Source: Brasilonema sp. CT11
Lineage (GTDB): Bacteria > Cyanobacteriota > Cyanobacteriia > Cyanobacteriales > Nostocaceae
Direction of reading: 5' to 3'
NCBI RefSeq assembly: GCF_017982655.1
Contig: NZ_JABXYX010000020.1
Span: 1-64,000 of the forward strand
Length of the DNA stretch: 64,000 bases
Below the pieces are notes generated by a model that ran no database searches, was not told the DNA's origin, and worked only from the letters and a program-made list of their open reading frames with translations. Positions within the stretch are counted from its first letter, which is position 1. Each line of letters opens with the position of its first letter. The position numbers and the translations under genes were made by a program. This document shows positions 36,060 through 45,819 of this stretch, in pieces.

Positions 36060-36511
36060 TTACCAGTCAACACTTTTGGCTGAGTTGACATGACTTGACT
36101 TACATAACATCGAATCATTAAGTCGGATGAATGAAGTTTTTTACCATATAATTCATTTTAGCATCTACCAAAAGTCATAAAAATACAGTTAAAGAAATTA
36201 TTATATTTAATTTTATCTTTGATAAGAATTCTCTATTAATCAAGTGTTGCTAAAGACAATACTTTTCTTCTAGAGTAAAAGGTGCTAATTAAAAATAACT
36301 TGCAACTCATCTCAGCCAAGATTTGCGTGACTGACCAAGTCATTGCACTGCATATTTGTATAAGACAGTTATTGAGGTTTATCCAAAAAGAATTATTGCC
36401 ATTGAATAAAAGCCGTGAGGGCAGCATTCTAACTTACATAGAGTGAAATTTGCCATTGGGCTTGCCTAATTCAACCATTGTTTGTGTGCATCTGATTGCT
36501 TGAAACGAAAA
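36060..36511. other. Divergent control region of the siderophore locus
   Basis: It is AT-rich and holds no supported gene. GATAAGAATTCTCTATTAAT at 36221-36240 loosely resembles GATAAT-type Fur repeats, and the dyad AGAATTCT lies inside it. No confident -35/-10 pair is assigned for the plus-strand genes. Confidence 0.3.
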
Positions 36512-39500
36512 ATGACTGTAATTTTCAATAGATTTCCAAAAATTCCCCATCAATGTGCGACTGTCGTTGATATTGTGCGTTATCGCAGTTCAACACAACC
36601 GCACGCACAAGCGTTCACCTTCCTCGAAGATGGAGAAACTCAGGAATCAACGTTAACTTACCACGAGTTGGATCGACGCAGTCGAGCTATAGCATCTCAA
36701 CTCCAAACCCTTGGTTTAACCGGGGAACGTGCTATATTGCTTTATCCACCAGGGCTAGATTACTTGAGTGCTTTTTTTGGTTGTCTCTACGCTGGTGTGG
36801 TAGCTGTTCCAGCTTATCCACCTCGCAATCAACGCAATACACCCAGAATTCAAGCAATCATAACAGATGCACAAGCAGCAATTATCCTGACGATAACAAC
36901 GATTCTCCCTACTGTACAGTCTTTACTTGCAAAAGAAACAGACCAGAGTCATTTACGTTGGCTGACTACCGACAACCTGGCACAGGCTATAGAAAATTCT
37001 TGGCAACAGCCTGAAATCAATGCAGATACCCTCGCTTTCTTGCAGTACACATCTGGTTCTACAGGCACACCCAAAGGTGTCATGCTTAGTCATGGCAATC
37101 TGCTGCACAATGCCGCCGTGACTTACCAACTCATGGAACATTCTCCCAGCAGTGTATTTGTCTCCTGGCTACCTGTTTACCATGATATGGGGTTGATTGG
37201 TGGGATTTTGCAACCTTTGTATGGTGGGTTTGGTTGCATATTAATGTCCCCAGCATCTTTTTTGCAACGTCCATATAGATGGCTACAGGCTATTTCTCGC
37301 TACAAAGGCACTACGAGTGGTGGTCCTAACTTTGCTTATGAACAGTGTATTCAAAGGATTACCCAACAACAAAAAGAAACTCTTGACTTAAGTAGTTGGA
37401 GTGTTGCATTTAACGGTGCTGAACCAATCCGGCAAGAGACTTTAGAGCAATTTGCTGCAACCTTTGCAGAGTGTGGTTTTCGTGGGTCAGCATTCTACCC
37501 TTGTTATGGTATGGCAGAAGCAACCCTTATGGTTTCCGGTGGGATCAATAAAGCTTTGCCTCCTTGCAAAACAGTTGCGAAATCTTCATTAGAGAAAAAC
37601 CTCCTCGTTGAAGCAAATACCAATAGTGAAGATACCCAGACGTTTGTCGGTTGCGGTCAAAGTATTCCTCAACAGGAGATTGTGATTGTCAATCCCGAAA
37701 CATTAACTCGTTGTTCATCAGATCAAGTAGGAGAAATCTGGGTATCAGGGCCTAGTGTTGGTCAAGGTTATTGGAATCGTCAAGAAGAAACAGAGCAGAT
37801 ATTTCACGCCTACCTTAAAGACACAGGATCTGAACCATTTCTACGCACTGGTGACTTAGGCTTTTTGCACGATGGAGAGATCTTCATTACAGGTCGAGCC
37901 AAAGATTTAATCATTATCCGTGGTCGCAACCTTTACCCACAAGACATAGAGTTAACCGCAGAACGCAGCCATTCGTCATTACGTTCAGGTAGTGGTGCAG
38001 CTTTCTCGGTAGAGGTAGAGAATGAAGAACGACTGGTCGTTGTGCAAGAGTTAGAGTTTCGTGCTAAACCAAATCTTGAGGAAGTCACAGCAGCAATTCG
38101 TCAGGCAGTTGTTGAAGAGCATGAAATACAAGTTTATGGAATATTACTAATAAGACCAGGTACTATCTCCAAAACCTCCAGTGGCAAAATTCAACGGCGT
38201 GCAACTCGCGCACAGTTTCTCGCAGGCGAATTGGAGATCATAAACAGCAGTATCCTGGATGATACAGATGACTTGGGAGAAGAAGTGAGTCTTAGCCGCG
38301 AGGCAATTCTTGCAACTCCACCAGAAAAACGTCCGCCACTGCTAATACCTTATCTTCAAACACAGATTGCTCGCGTACTAAAAGTTGCACCATCCAAAGT
38401 GAACTCAGAGCAGCCACTAACTACTTTCGGACTCGATTCATTGATGGTCTTTGAACTCAAAAATCAGATTCAAGTAGACCTTGGAGTCACAATATCTATC
38501 GAGGATTTCTTCAAAGATGCCAGTGTTGTCCTGCTAGCAACACAAATACTGACTCAACTAACAACAAAAACAGCGTTAGAACCAAAACTAGAGCCTATTT
38601 CCCGAAATCAAGAACTACCTGTGTGCCTTGCTCAAGAACGCTTGTGGTTCCTTGACCAATTAGAACCTGGAAACCCCTTCTACAACGTTCCTATTGCTGT
38701 GCATTTAACTGGGGAGCTTAACCTCACAACCTTAGAACAAAGTCTTAATGAAGTTGTGCGGCGTCACGAAGCATTGCGGACAAGTTTTTCGGCACTACAA
38801 GGACGACCTATCCAAGTCATCGCCCCCACCTTAAAAATAACCTTGCCAGTCACAGACTTACCGAGAGCAACTATAGACTCAGCTTTGTCTATCGCTACCG
38901 AGTTTGCCCAACAACCTTTCGACTTGTCCCAACCACCACTGCTGCGAGCTAAACTCCTACGTTTGACACAACAGGAGCATATGCTGCTGTTAGTCATGCA
39001 CCACATTATTTCGGATGGCTGGTCTATTGGTATTCTTATCCAAGAACTGGCAGAGATTTACAAAGCTTTTTCTAAAGGTTTACCCTCCCCACTTCCTGAA
39101 CTTCCAATTCAATATGCAGATTTTGCTTATTGGCAGAAACAATGGTTGCAAGGAGAAGTACTTCACAATCAGGTTAATTACTGGAAGCAGCAATTAAGCA
39201 GCAGTTTACCTGTACTGCAACTTCCCACCGACCGACCGCGACCAGCTATACAAACCTTCACTGGCAAAAAGAAATTTTTTGCATTTCCTAAGGCTTTAAG
39301 CGAGGCAGTCAACAACTTGAATCGACAAGAAAGTGTCACTCAGTTTATGACACTTCTGACAGTGTTCAAGATTTTATTATACTGCTATTCAAACCAAGAG
39401 GAAATAATAGTAGGTTCGCCCGTTGTTGGTCGCATAAGAGCAGAAACTGAAAGTCTGATAGGAGTTTTCATCAATACCTTGGTTCTACGTACAAACCTCT

Positions 39501-40018
39501 CACGCAATCCAAGTTTCCGTGAATTATTAGACCGGGTGCGGGAAGTTGCTTTGGGAGCTTATGCTCATCAAGATTTGCCCTTTGAGAAGTTGGTGGAGGA
39601 ATTGCAGCCGGAACGAAATTTAAGCCATAATCCGCTGTTTCAAGTGATGTTTATCCTTCAAAATGCCCCAATACCAACTATAGAACTTCCAGATTTGACT
39701 CTGCGTCCGTTGGAAGCTGACAGCGGTACTTCTAAATTTGATTTGAAGCTAAGTATTTGGGAAAGTCCAGAAGGCTTCAATGGTTCATTGGAGTATAAAA
39801 TAGACTTGTTCGATGACACTACTATTGCTCTAATGATAAGTCATTATGAAAGACTTATAAAGCATGTTGTGAAGCAGCCTGAAATTAAGCTGAACGAGTT
39901 AATAGCTATCTTCACTGAAGCAGACCAAAAGCAACAGAAAATTAAAGACAAAGAACTTGAAAATATCAGTTTGCAAAAGCTAAAGCAAACTAAGCGGACT
40001 CCTATTCGTAAGACATAA
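36512..40018 (+). CDS. FAAL-ACP-C loading protein (lipo-initiation NRPS)
   Basis: The ATG gives 1168 residues; an in-frame TTG 30 bp upstream is less likely. Domains: fatty acyl-AMP ligase (1 to about 585; LQYTSGSTGTPKGVMLSHGN, SWLPVYHDMGLIGGILQPL), acyl carrier protein (Ser643 in LDSLM), and a starter-type condensation domain with intact HHIISDG at 830-836. FAALs activate free fatty acids as acyl-AMP and load them on the ACP; the C domain would acylate the first amino acid held by the next synthetase. The C-terminal tail is Lys/Gln-rich, and similar tails end the later C domains. It begins the plus-strand assembly line, divergent from the TonB receptor. Confidence 0.92.
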   Translation: MTVIFNRFPKIPHQCATVVDIVRYRSSTQPHAQAFTFLEDGETQESTLTYHELDRRSRAIASQLQTLGLTGERAILLYPPGLDYLSAFFGCLYAGVVAVPAYPPRNQRNTPRIQAIITDAQAAIILTITTILPTVQSLLAKETDQSHLRWLTTDNLAQAIENSWQQPEINADTLAFLQYTSGSTGTPKGVMLSHGNLLHNAAVTYQLMEHSPSSVFVSWLPVYHDMGLIGGILQPLYGGFGCILMSPASFLQRPYRWLQAISRYKGTTSGGPNFAYEQCIQRITQQQKETLDLSSWSVAFNGAEPIRQETLEQFAATFAECGFRGSAFYPCYGMAEATLMVSGGINKALPPCKTVAKSSLEKNLLVEANTNSEDTQTFVGCGQSIPQQEIVIVNPETLTRCSSDQVGEIWVSGPSVGQGYWNRQEETEQIFHAYLKDTGSEPFLRTGDLGFLHDGEIFITGRAKDLIIIRGRNLYPQDIELTAERSHSSLRSGSGAAFSVEVENEERLVVVQELEFRAKPNLEEVTAAIRQAVVEEHEIQVYGILLIRPGTISKTSSGKIQRRATRAQFLAGELEIINSSILDDTDDLGEEVSLSREAILATPPEKRPPLLIPYLQTQIARVLKVAPSKVNSEQPLTTFGLDSLMVFELKNQIQVDLGVTISIEDFFKDASVVLLATQILTQLTTKTALEPKLEPISRNQELPVCLAQERLWFLDQLEPGNPFYNVPIAVHLTGELNLTTLEQSLNEVVRRHEALRTSFSALQGRPIQVIAPTLKITLPVTDLPRATIDSALSIATEFAQQPFDLSQPPLLRAKLLRLTQQEHMLLLVMHHIISDGWSIGILIQELAEIYKAFSKGLPSPLPELPIQYADFAYWQKQWLQGEVLHNQVNYWKQQLSSSLPVLQLPTDRPRPAIQTFTGKKKFFAFPKALSEAVNNLNRQESVTQFMTLLTVFKILLYCYSNQEEIIVGSPVVGRIRAETESLIGVFINTLVLRTNLSRNPSFRELLDRVREVALGAYAHQDLPFEKLVEELQPERNLSHNPLFQVMFILQNAPIPTIELPDLTLRPLEADSGTSKFDLKLSIWESPEGFNGSLEYKIDLFDDTTIALMISHYERLIKHVVKQPEIKLNELIAIFTEADQKQQKIKDKELENISLQKLKQTKRTPIRKT

Positions 40019-40061
40019 AAATGCTGTATACAAATTGAGAAAAATAGAAATAGCACCAATA

Positions 40062-41111
40062 ATGAAAATTCCAGATTCCTCAAAATCTAATCTAAAATCA
40101 TTAAGCGCTTTTAGACGCCAGCATGTCAGTGTATCTGCAGATAAACTGATCGAAGTAAGACCTCTGTTTCCTGAGAAGTCGCTTCCACTGGTGATCCAAC
40201 CTACTGTTGATGCAGTCAATTTAGTAGCCTGGGCTGCAAACAATCAGGATTTGATTGCAACCTATCTACTGAAGCATGGTGCTATTCTGTTCCGAAACTT
40301 TCAAGTGAGTAGTGTGGCTCACTTTGAGCAGTTTATTAGAACGGTAGCTGGGGAGTTACTGGAATATCATGATCGCTCCTCACCCCGTAGTACAGTTCAA
40401 GGCAATATCTATACTTCAACCGACCATCCAGCTAATCAAAGCATCTTTCTGCACAGCGAGAATTCCTATGCTGCTAGTTGGCCGTTAAAGCTTTTTTTCT
40501 TCTGTGTAAAGCCTGCTATTCAGGGTGGAGAAACACCGATTGCCGATACTCGGAAACTGTTTGAGCGCATTGCTCCCAAGATTCGCGATTGCTTCATTCA
40601 AAAGCAAGTTATGTATGTTCGCAACTTTGGCGATGGCTTTGGCTTACCTTGGCAAACAGTTTTTCAAACAACTGAAAAAGCTGTGCTAGAAACATTTTGT
40701 CGTAGTAACAATATTGAATTTGAATGGAAAGTGGGTGATAGATTAAAAACCCGTCAAGTTCGTCCTGCTGTTGCCAAACATCCACGCACAGGTGAACTGG
40801 TGTGGTTTAATCACGCTGCCTTTTTTCATGTATCTACCTTAGAACCAACAATCCGCGATGAACTATTAGCAGAGTTCCAGGAAGAAGACCTGCCACACAA
40901 CACCTATTATGGTGATGGTTCACCAATTGAGCCAGCCGTGTTAGATGAAATTCGCCAAGTCTACCGACAAGAAATGGTTATTTTTCCGTGGCAGGCAGGA
41001 GATATTTTGATGCTCGATAACATGCTAGCAGCACATGGACGAATGCCATTTGTAGGTTCACGACAAAATGTTGTAGGAATGGCAGAAATCTTTAGTAATA
41101 GAGGCATTTAG
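40062..41111 (+). CDS. TauD/SyrP-type Fe(II)/2-oxoglutarate beta-hydroxylase 1
   Basis: The 349-residue protein (from the ATG giving MKIPDSSKSNLK) has the iron facial triad of the SyrP-like subgroup: H131 and E133 in LHSENSY and the distal H325 in AAHGRMP. Other subgroup marks are QGGETPIADTR and RQVRPAVAKHPRTGE. Members hydroxylate the beta carbon of aspartate or similar residues bound to an NRPS. It lies 43 bp after the loading gene and 21 bp before an NRPS that starts with a His-less condensation-like (interface) domain, the usual partner of such hydroxylases. Codon and base use match its neighbours. Confidence 0.88.
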   Translation: MKIPDSSKSNLKSLSAFRRQHVSVSADKLIEVRPLFPEKSLPLVIQPTVDAVNLVAWAANNQDLIATYLLKHGAILFRNFQVSSVAHFEQFIRTVAGELLEYHDRSSPRSTVQGNIYTSTDHPANQSIFLHSENSYAASWPLKLFFFCVKPAIQGGETPIADTRKLFERIAPKIRDCFIQKQVMYVRNFGDGFGLPWQTVFQTTEKAVLETFCRSNNIEFEWKVGDRLKTRQVRPAVAKHPRTGELVWFNHAAFFHVSTLEPTIRDELLAEFQEEDLPHNTYYGDGSPIEPAVLDEIRQVYRQEMVIFPWQAGDILMLDNMLAAHGRMPFVGSRQNVVGMAEIFSNRGI

Positions 41112-41132
41112 AGAGAAACGAGGATATTCAAA

Positions 41133-44100
41133 ATGCTAAAAGAAATCGATGGCTTTCGACTCTCACCCCAGCAAAAACATGTGTGGCAGTTGCAACTTAT
41201 TAATAGCCTTCCCTATCGCGCTCAGTGTTCAGTCTTGATTGAGGGAAATCTTGATATCAAAACTTTAAAAGCTGCCTTAGAGCAGGTTGTCAATCGACAT
41301 GAAATTCTCCACACTATCTACAACCATCTGCCTGGGATGACTATCCCGTTACAGATCATCACAGATAGCAACATCTTCTGGAATGAGGACCGTGATATAA
41401 GCAGTTGCACTCCTGAAGAACAACAAAACTTGCTCAAAGTGCTATTTTATCAAGCCAATCAAGAGTCGTTTAACTTGCAGCAAGGCCCACTGTTGAAGTT
41501 ATCTGTGATTAAGCAATCACCCTCTCAGTATATTTTATTAATAAACTTACCTGCTATAAGCGCTGATAATGTAACGCTTAGAAATTTAGTGCAAGAAATT
41601 AGCCGTTCATACGCAGCCTGCTCTCAGGGTAAGAAATTAGACGACGATCCTCTACAGTACGCAGACTTGGCTGAATGGCAAAATAACTTGCTGGAAGGAT
41701 CTGATACGGAAGCAGGTAGAGACTATTGGCGCAAGCAAGATGTTTCTGCACTTTCAACTATACAGTTACCTTTTGAAAACCAGCCTGCTCGCTTACTAGA
41801 ATTCCAGCCTCAATCTTATAAATTTCAAATTTCTGCTGATTTGGCACCGAGAATTCAAGCACTTGCGCAGCAATATAATGCTTCAGTTTCGGATGTTTTT
41901 CTGGCTAGCTGGCAAATTTTACTTTGGCGGCTCACAGGACAGAAAACCCTGGCTGTTGGTATACTCCTAGATGGTCGTAAATATGAAGAATTAGAGACAG
42001 CAATAGGGCTATTTGCTAAATATTTACCAATTTTTCTTCACTTAAAAGAAAAATCTAAGTTAAGTGAAATAATACACTTGATTCATGAATCAAAAAATAA
42101 TATTTATAAGTGGCAGGAATACTTTAGCTGGGAACAATTAGTAGGATTTGCACAAAACTCTCCAGAGTCATCCTTTTTCCCATTGTGTTTTGAGGAGCAG
42201 GAATTAGGAAAGTATCATATTGATGACAATATATCCTTTTCAATTTACGAGCAGTATACTTGTATTGATCGTTTCAAAGTAAAGCTTTGCTATACTCGTC
42301 AGAATGATTCTCTAGTTGCAGAATTGCACTATGACTCGAATATCTTCCAAGCAGAAGATATTCAACGTTTAGCTGGACAATTTCAAACATTGTTGGCAAG
42401 TTTAATTGAACATCCAGAAACTGCCATCAATCAGTTAGAAATTCTGAGTCAAATAGAAAGACAACAGCTGTTGACAGAGTTTAACAACACAAAGTTAGAT
42501 TACCCTCTAGACAAGTGTATCCACCAACTGTTTGAAGAGCAGGCAGTTAAGACACCAGACAAAATTGCCCTTATCTTTGAAGACCAGCAACTGACCTATC
42601 GCGAAATAAACACTCGTGCCAATCAACTAGGGAGTTATTTGCAGCAGATGGGAGTTGGACCAGAAGTATTGGTGGGGCTGTGCCTAGAGCGATCGCACCA
42701 GATGGTCATCGGACTGTTGGGTATTCTTAAAGCTGGTGGAGCCTACGTGCCACTAGATCCAACGTATCCAAAAGAGCGCTTGGCATTTATGCTACAGGAT
42801 GTTCAAGTCCCAGTACTCTTGACTCAAGAGTCGCTTGTAGGAGATTTGCCGGAGCAAAAAGCGCAGGTAGTCTGTTTGGATAAAGATTGGCCTTTCATTT
42901 ACCAGATGGATGAGGAAAATTTAGTCAGTGGAGTAACAGTAGCTAACTTAGCTTATGTAATCTATACATCTGGTTCTACAGGAAAACCGAAAGGTGTGAG
43001 GATTACCCATGCCAATTTATGCCACTACGTGCAGGCAATGCGAATATCTCTGGGTATAACTGCTGAAGATGTCTATCTTCACACAGCATCCATCGCCTTT
43101 TCTTCGTCTGTAAGACAGTTGATGGTGTCTCTAACCCAAGGTACTCCTGTTACAATTGCGACTTCTGAGCAAAGAAAAGATCCATTAGTGCTGTTTGAGG
43201 GGATTAAGCGACATGATGTAACCATCATGGATATCGTCCCATCCTTCTGGCGCAATTGCATTTATACACTCGCCCACTTAGAACCTGAGTCAAGAAGAAA
43301 TCTTCTGAACAACAAGCTACGCTTAATTCTGACTACTGGTGAAGCCTTATTGTCTGATATCCCTACTAAATGGACTTTTGAATTCAAACATAATGCACGT
43401 CCAATCAATATGTTCGGTCAGACAGAAACTAGTGGGACTGTGGCTGTCTATCCGGTTTCTACCTCTCAGGAAGATAGAGTGAAAGTCGTCCCCCTTGGTC
43501 GTCCAATTCCCAACACACAGATCTACCTACTGGATCGACATTTTATACCTGTTCCGATGGGTGTTCCTGGTGAACTGTATATTGGCGGTTTCAGTTTAGG
43601 TCAAGGTTATTTTAACCGACCTGATCTGACCGCTCAGAATTTTATCCCCAATCCATTCAGTTCTCAGTCAGGATCTCGCCTCTACAAAACCGGCGATTTA
43701 GGTCGCTATTTGCCAGACGGTAACATTGAATTTCTCGGTCGTATTGATTACTTAGTGAATCTGCGCGGCTTCCGGATTGAGCCAGCAGAGATTGAAGCAG
43801 TGCTAAGTCAGCACCCATCAGTGCGAGAGGCTGTAGTTCTGGCACGGAAAGACGAGACTGGTGAGCAGTATCTTGCTGCCTATGTAGTCCCGTCTCAGGT
43901 ACTTCCTTACACAAGTATGAGCGGGGTAAACTCGTCAGTACTACAAAGCTTTCTCAGGGAGAAGTTGCCTGAATATATGATACCCTCTACGTATACAGTA
44001 CTAGAAGCTCTGCCGCTGACGCCTACTGGCAAAGTCAACCGTCCGGCACTGCCAGCATCTGAACAGGCACGACGACCTGAATTAGATGAAGCTTTCGTGG

Positions 44101-45815
44101 CTCCCCGCACGCCAGTTGAGCAGGTGCTTGCTGAAATTTGGGCTCGATTTCTTGGTACTGAGTACGTGGGGATTCATGATAACTTTTTTAGCTTGGGAGG
44201 ACACTCGTTGTTAGCCACGCAAGTTGTTTCCCAAATACGCGAAACCTTCCAAGTGGAGTTGCGGCTACGTAGTTTGTTTGAAACACCCACAGTGGCGGGA
44301 CTAGCTGAAGTGATTGAAACGGCAGTGAGAGCTGGGCAGACACTGGAACTTCCGCCAATTGAGCGCGTTTCGCGGAAGGGCGAGTTGCCTTTGTCCTTTG
44401 CCCAGGAACGGTTGTGGTTCCTCGATCACTTAGAATTCAATAACGCTTTATACAATCTTTCCAGAGGTGTAATACTGAAAGGCTCGCTCAACGTGACAGC
44501 ACTGGAGCAGAGCTTGAACGAAATTGTACGACGTCATGAGGTATTGCGTACAAGTTTCACGGATATAGATGGATCACCTGTCCAGAAAATTGCTTCGGCG
44601 CTGAGTATCACCCTATCAGTGGTAGATCTTCGGGAGTTACCTCTAGAGGAACAAGAAGCAGAAACTAGATTATTGGCTAGTTTACAAGCGCGACAGTCTT
44701 TTAAATTGACTCAAGATTCATTGCTGCGACTGACCCTCTTGCGGTTGAAAGAGGAGGAGCATATATTGTTGTTCACTATACACCATATTGTCGCCGACGG
44801 CTGGTCAGCAGGTATAATTGTTAAAGAAGTAGCAGCACTTTACGAAGCCTTCTCTAGAGGGAAGCCGTCGCCCCTCACAGAACTATCCATTCAGTATGCA
44901 GATTTTGCTGTGTGGCAGCGTCAGTGGATGCAGGCAGAAGTATTAAAGACGCAGCTTTCCTATTGGAAGGAGCAGCTTGACAACCTCCCCATGTTACAGC
45001 TACCCACTGACCGTCCTCGACCTGCTGTTCAAACCTTCAGAGGTGCAAAGCAATCTCTAGCACTACCCACGGTTCTTACAAGAAATCTTAAAGCCTTGAG
45101 CCAGCAGCAAGGGGTTACGTTGTTTATGACGCTGTTAACAGCTTTTCAGATCCTGCTGCACTCGTATACAGGTCAGGACAATATAGTTGTAGGAACTGAT
45201 GTCGCTAATCGAAATCGAATCGAAATAGAAGGTTTAATTGGTTTTTTCGTAAACCAATTGGTCTTACGTACAAACTTGTCTGAAAACCCTACTTTCCGGG
45301 AGTTATTAGCACGGGTACGTCGGGTAACTTTGGATGCATATACTCACCAAGACCTACCATTTAACAAAATTGTTGAGAGCTTAAATCCAGAGAGAAATTT
45401 GAGTCGAGAGCCATTATTTCAGGTAAAATTTGTTCTTCAAAATGAACCTGTTCCGCCTTTAGCACTTTCAGGTCTAACCTTAAAATTATTGGAGATTGAG
45501 ACTACAACAGCAACGCTTGATTTGTTCCTCCGCATAGTAGATACAGAGCAGGAGCTAGCTATGTCATTAGAGTATAATACAGATCTCTTTAGAGCAACTA
45601 CTGTATCGAGGTTTTTAGAAGATTTTGAAACAATTCTTCAAGCGGTAGTTACACAACCAGAATATCGGCTAATAGATCTAAAAGAAAATCTCCAAAAAGC
45701 AAACAAACAAAAACAGGAGATCAAGAAAAGAAGGCGACAAGAAGTTTATAAACATAAATTGAACACTGTGCAACGTCAAACTTATATTACTGCAAGAAAA
45801 ACAATTGAAGAATGA
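41133..45815 (+). CDS. NRPS, I-A-T-C (interface, adenylation, carrier, condensation)
   Basis: 1560 residues. The N-terminal ~450 form a condensation-like domain in which HHxxxDG is replaced by LPAISAD (139-145), as in interface domains that recruit beta-hydroxylases. The adenylation domain follows (VIYTSGSTGKPKGV; KTGDLGRYLPDGNIEFLGRI). Its pocket is unusual: AFSSSVRQ (655-662) puts Ser where the alpha-amino-binding Asp normally sits, and NMFGQTETSGT replaces NxYGPTE. Then come the carrier (Ser1025 in GGHSL) and a C domain with intact HHIVADG (from 1217). The C-terminus is a Lys/Gln-rich tail. The substrate is uncertain; context suggests Asp-type but the pocket does not prove it. The next gene starts 4 bp after the stop. 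Confidence 0.9.
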   Translation: MLKEIDGFRLSPQQKHVWQLQLINSLPYRAQCSVLIEGNLDIKTLKAALEQVVNRHEILHTIYNHLPGMTIPLQIITDSNIFWNEDRDISSCTPEEQQNLLKVLFYQANQESFNLQQGPLLKLSVIKQSPSQYILLINLPAISADNVTLRNLVQEISRSYAACSQGKKLDDDPLQYADLAEWQNNLLEGSDTEAGRDYWRKQDVSALSTIQLPFENQPARLLEFQPQSYKFQISADLAPRIQALAQQYNASVSDVFLASWQILLWRLTGQKTLAVGILLDGRKYEELETAIGLFAKYLPIFLHLKEKSKLSEIIHLIHESKNNIYKWQEYFSWEQLVGFAQNSPESSFFPLCFEEQELGKYHIDDNISFSIYEQYTCIDRFKVKLCYTRQNDSLVAELHYDSNIFQAEDIQRLAGQFQTLLASLIEHPETAINQLEILSQIERQQLLTEFNNTKLDYPLDKCIHQLFEEQAVKTPDKIALIFEDQQLTYREINTRANQLGSYLQQMGVGPEVLVGLCLERSHQMVIGLLGILKAGGAYVPLDPTYPKERLAFMLQDVQVPVLLTQESLVGDLPEQKAQVVCLDKDWPFIYQMDEENLVSGVTVANLAYVIYTSGSTGKPKGVRITHANLCHYVQAMRISLGITAEDVYLHTASIAFSSSVRQLMVSLTQGTPVTIATSEQRKDPLVLFEGIKRHDVTIMDIVPSFWRNCIYTLAHLEPESRRNLLNNKLRLILTTGEALLSDIPTKWTFEFKHNARPINMFGQTETSGTVAVYPVSTSQEDRVKVVPLGRPIPNTQIYLLDRHFIPVPMGVPGELYIGGFSLGQGYFNRPDLTAQNFIPNPFSSQSGSRLYKTGDLGRYLPDGNIEFLGRIDYLVNLRGFRIEPAEIEAVLSQHPSVREAVVLARKDETGEQYLAAYVVPSQVLPYTSMSGVNSSVLQSFLREKLPEYMIPSTYTVLEALPLTPTGKVNRPALPASEQARRPELDEAFVAPRTPVEQVLAEIWARFLGTEYVGIHDNFFSLGGHSLLATQVVSQIRETFQVELRLRSLFETPTVAGLAEVIETAVRAGQTLELPPIERVSRKGELPLSFAQERLWFLDHLEFNNALYNLSRGVILKGSLNVTALEQSLNEIVRRHEVLRTSFTDIDGSPVQKIASALSITLSVVDLRELPLEEQEAETRLLASLQARQSFKLTQDSLLRLTLLRLKEEEHILLFTIHHIVADGWSAGIIVKEVAALYEAFSRGKPSPLTELSIQYADFAVWQRQWMQAEVLKTQLSYWKEQLDNLPMLQLPTDRPRPAVQTFRGAKQSLALPTVLTRNLKALSQQQGVTLFMTLLTAFQILLHSYTGQDNIVVGTDVANRNRIEIEGLIGFFVNQLVLRTNLSENPTFRELLARVRRVTLDAYTHQDLPFNKIVESLNPERNLSREPLFQVKFVLQNEPVPPLALSGLTLKLLEIETTTATLDLFLRIVDTEQELAMSLEYNTDLFRATTVSRFLEDFETILQAVVTQPEYRLIDLKENLQKANKQKQEIKKRRRQEVYKHKLNTVQRQTYITARKTIEE

Positions 45816-45819
45816 TAAA

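Noticed and set aside
40062-41111. TauD-type enzyme considered as a nonheme halogenase
   Set aside because: Halogenases of this fold replace the Asp/Glu ligand with Ala or Gly; all three enzymes here keep HxE.
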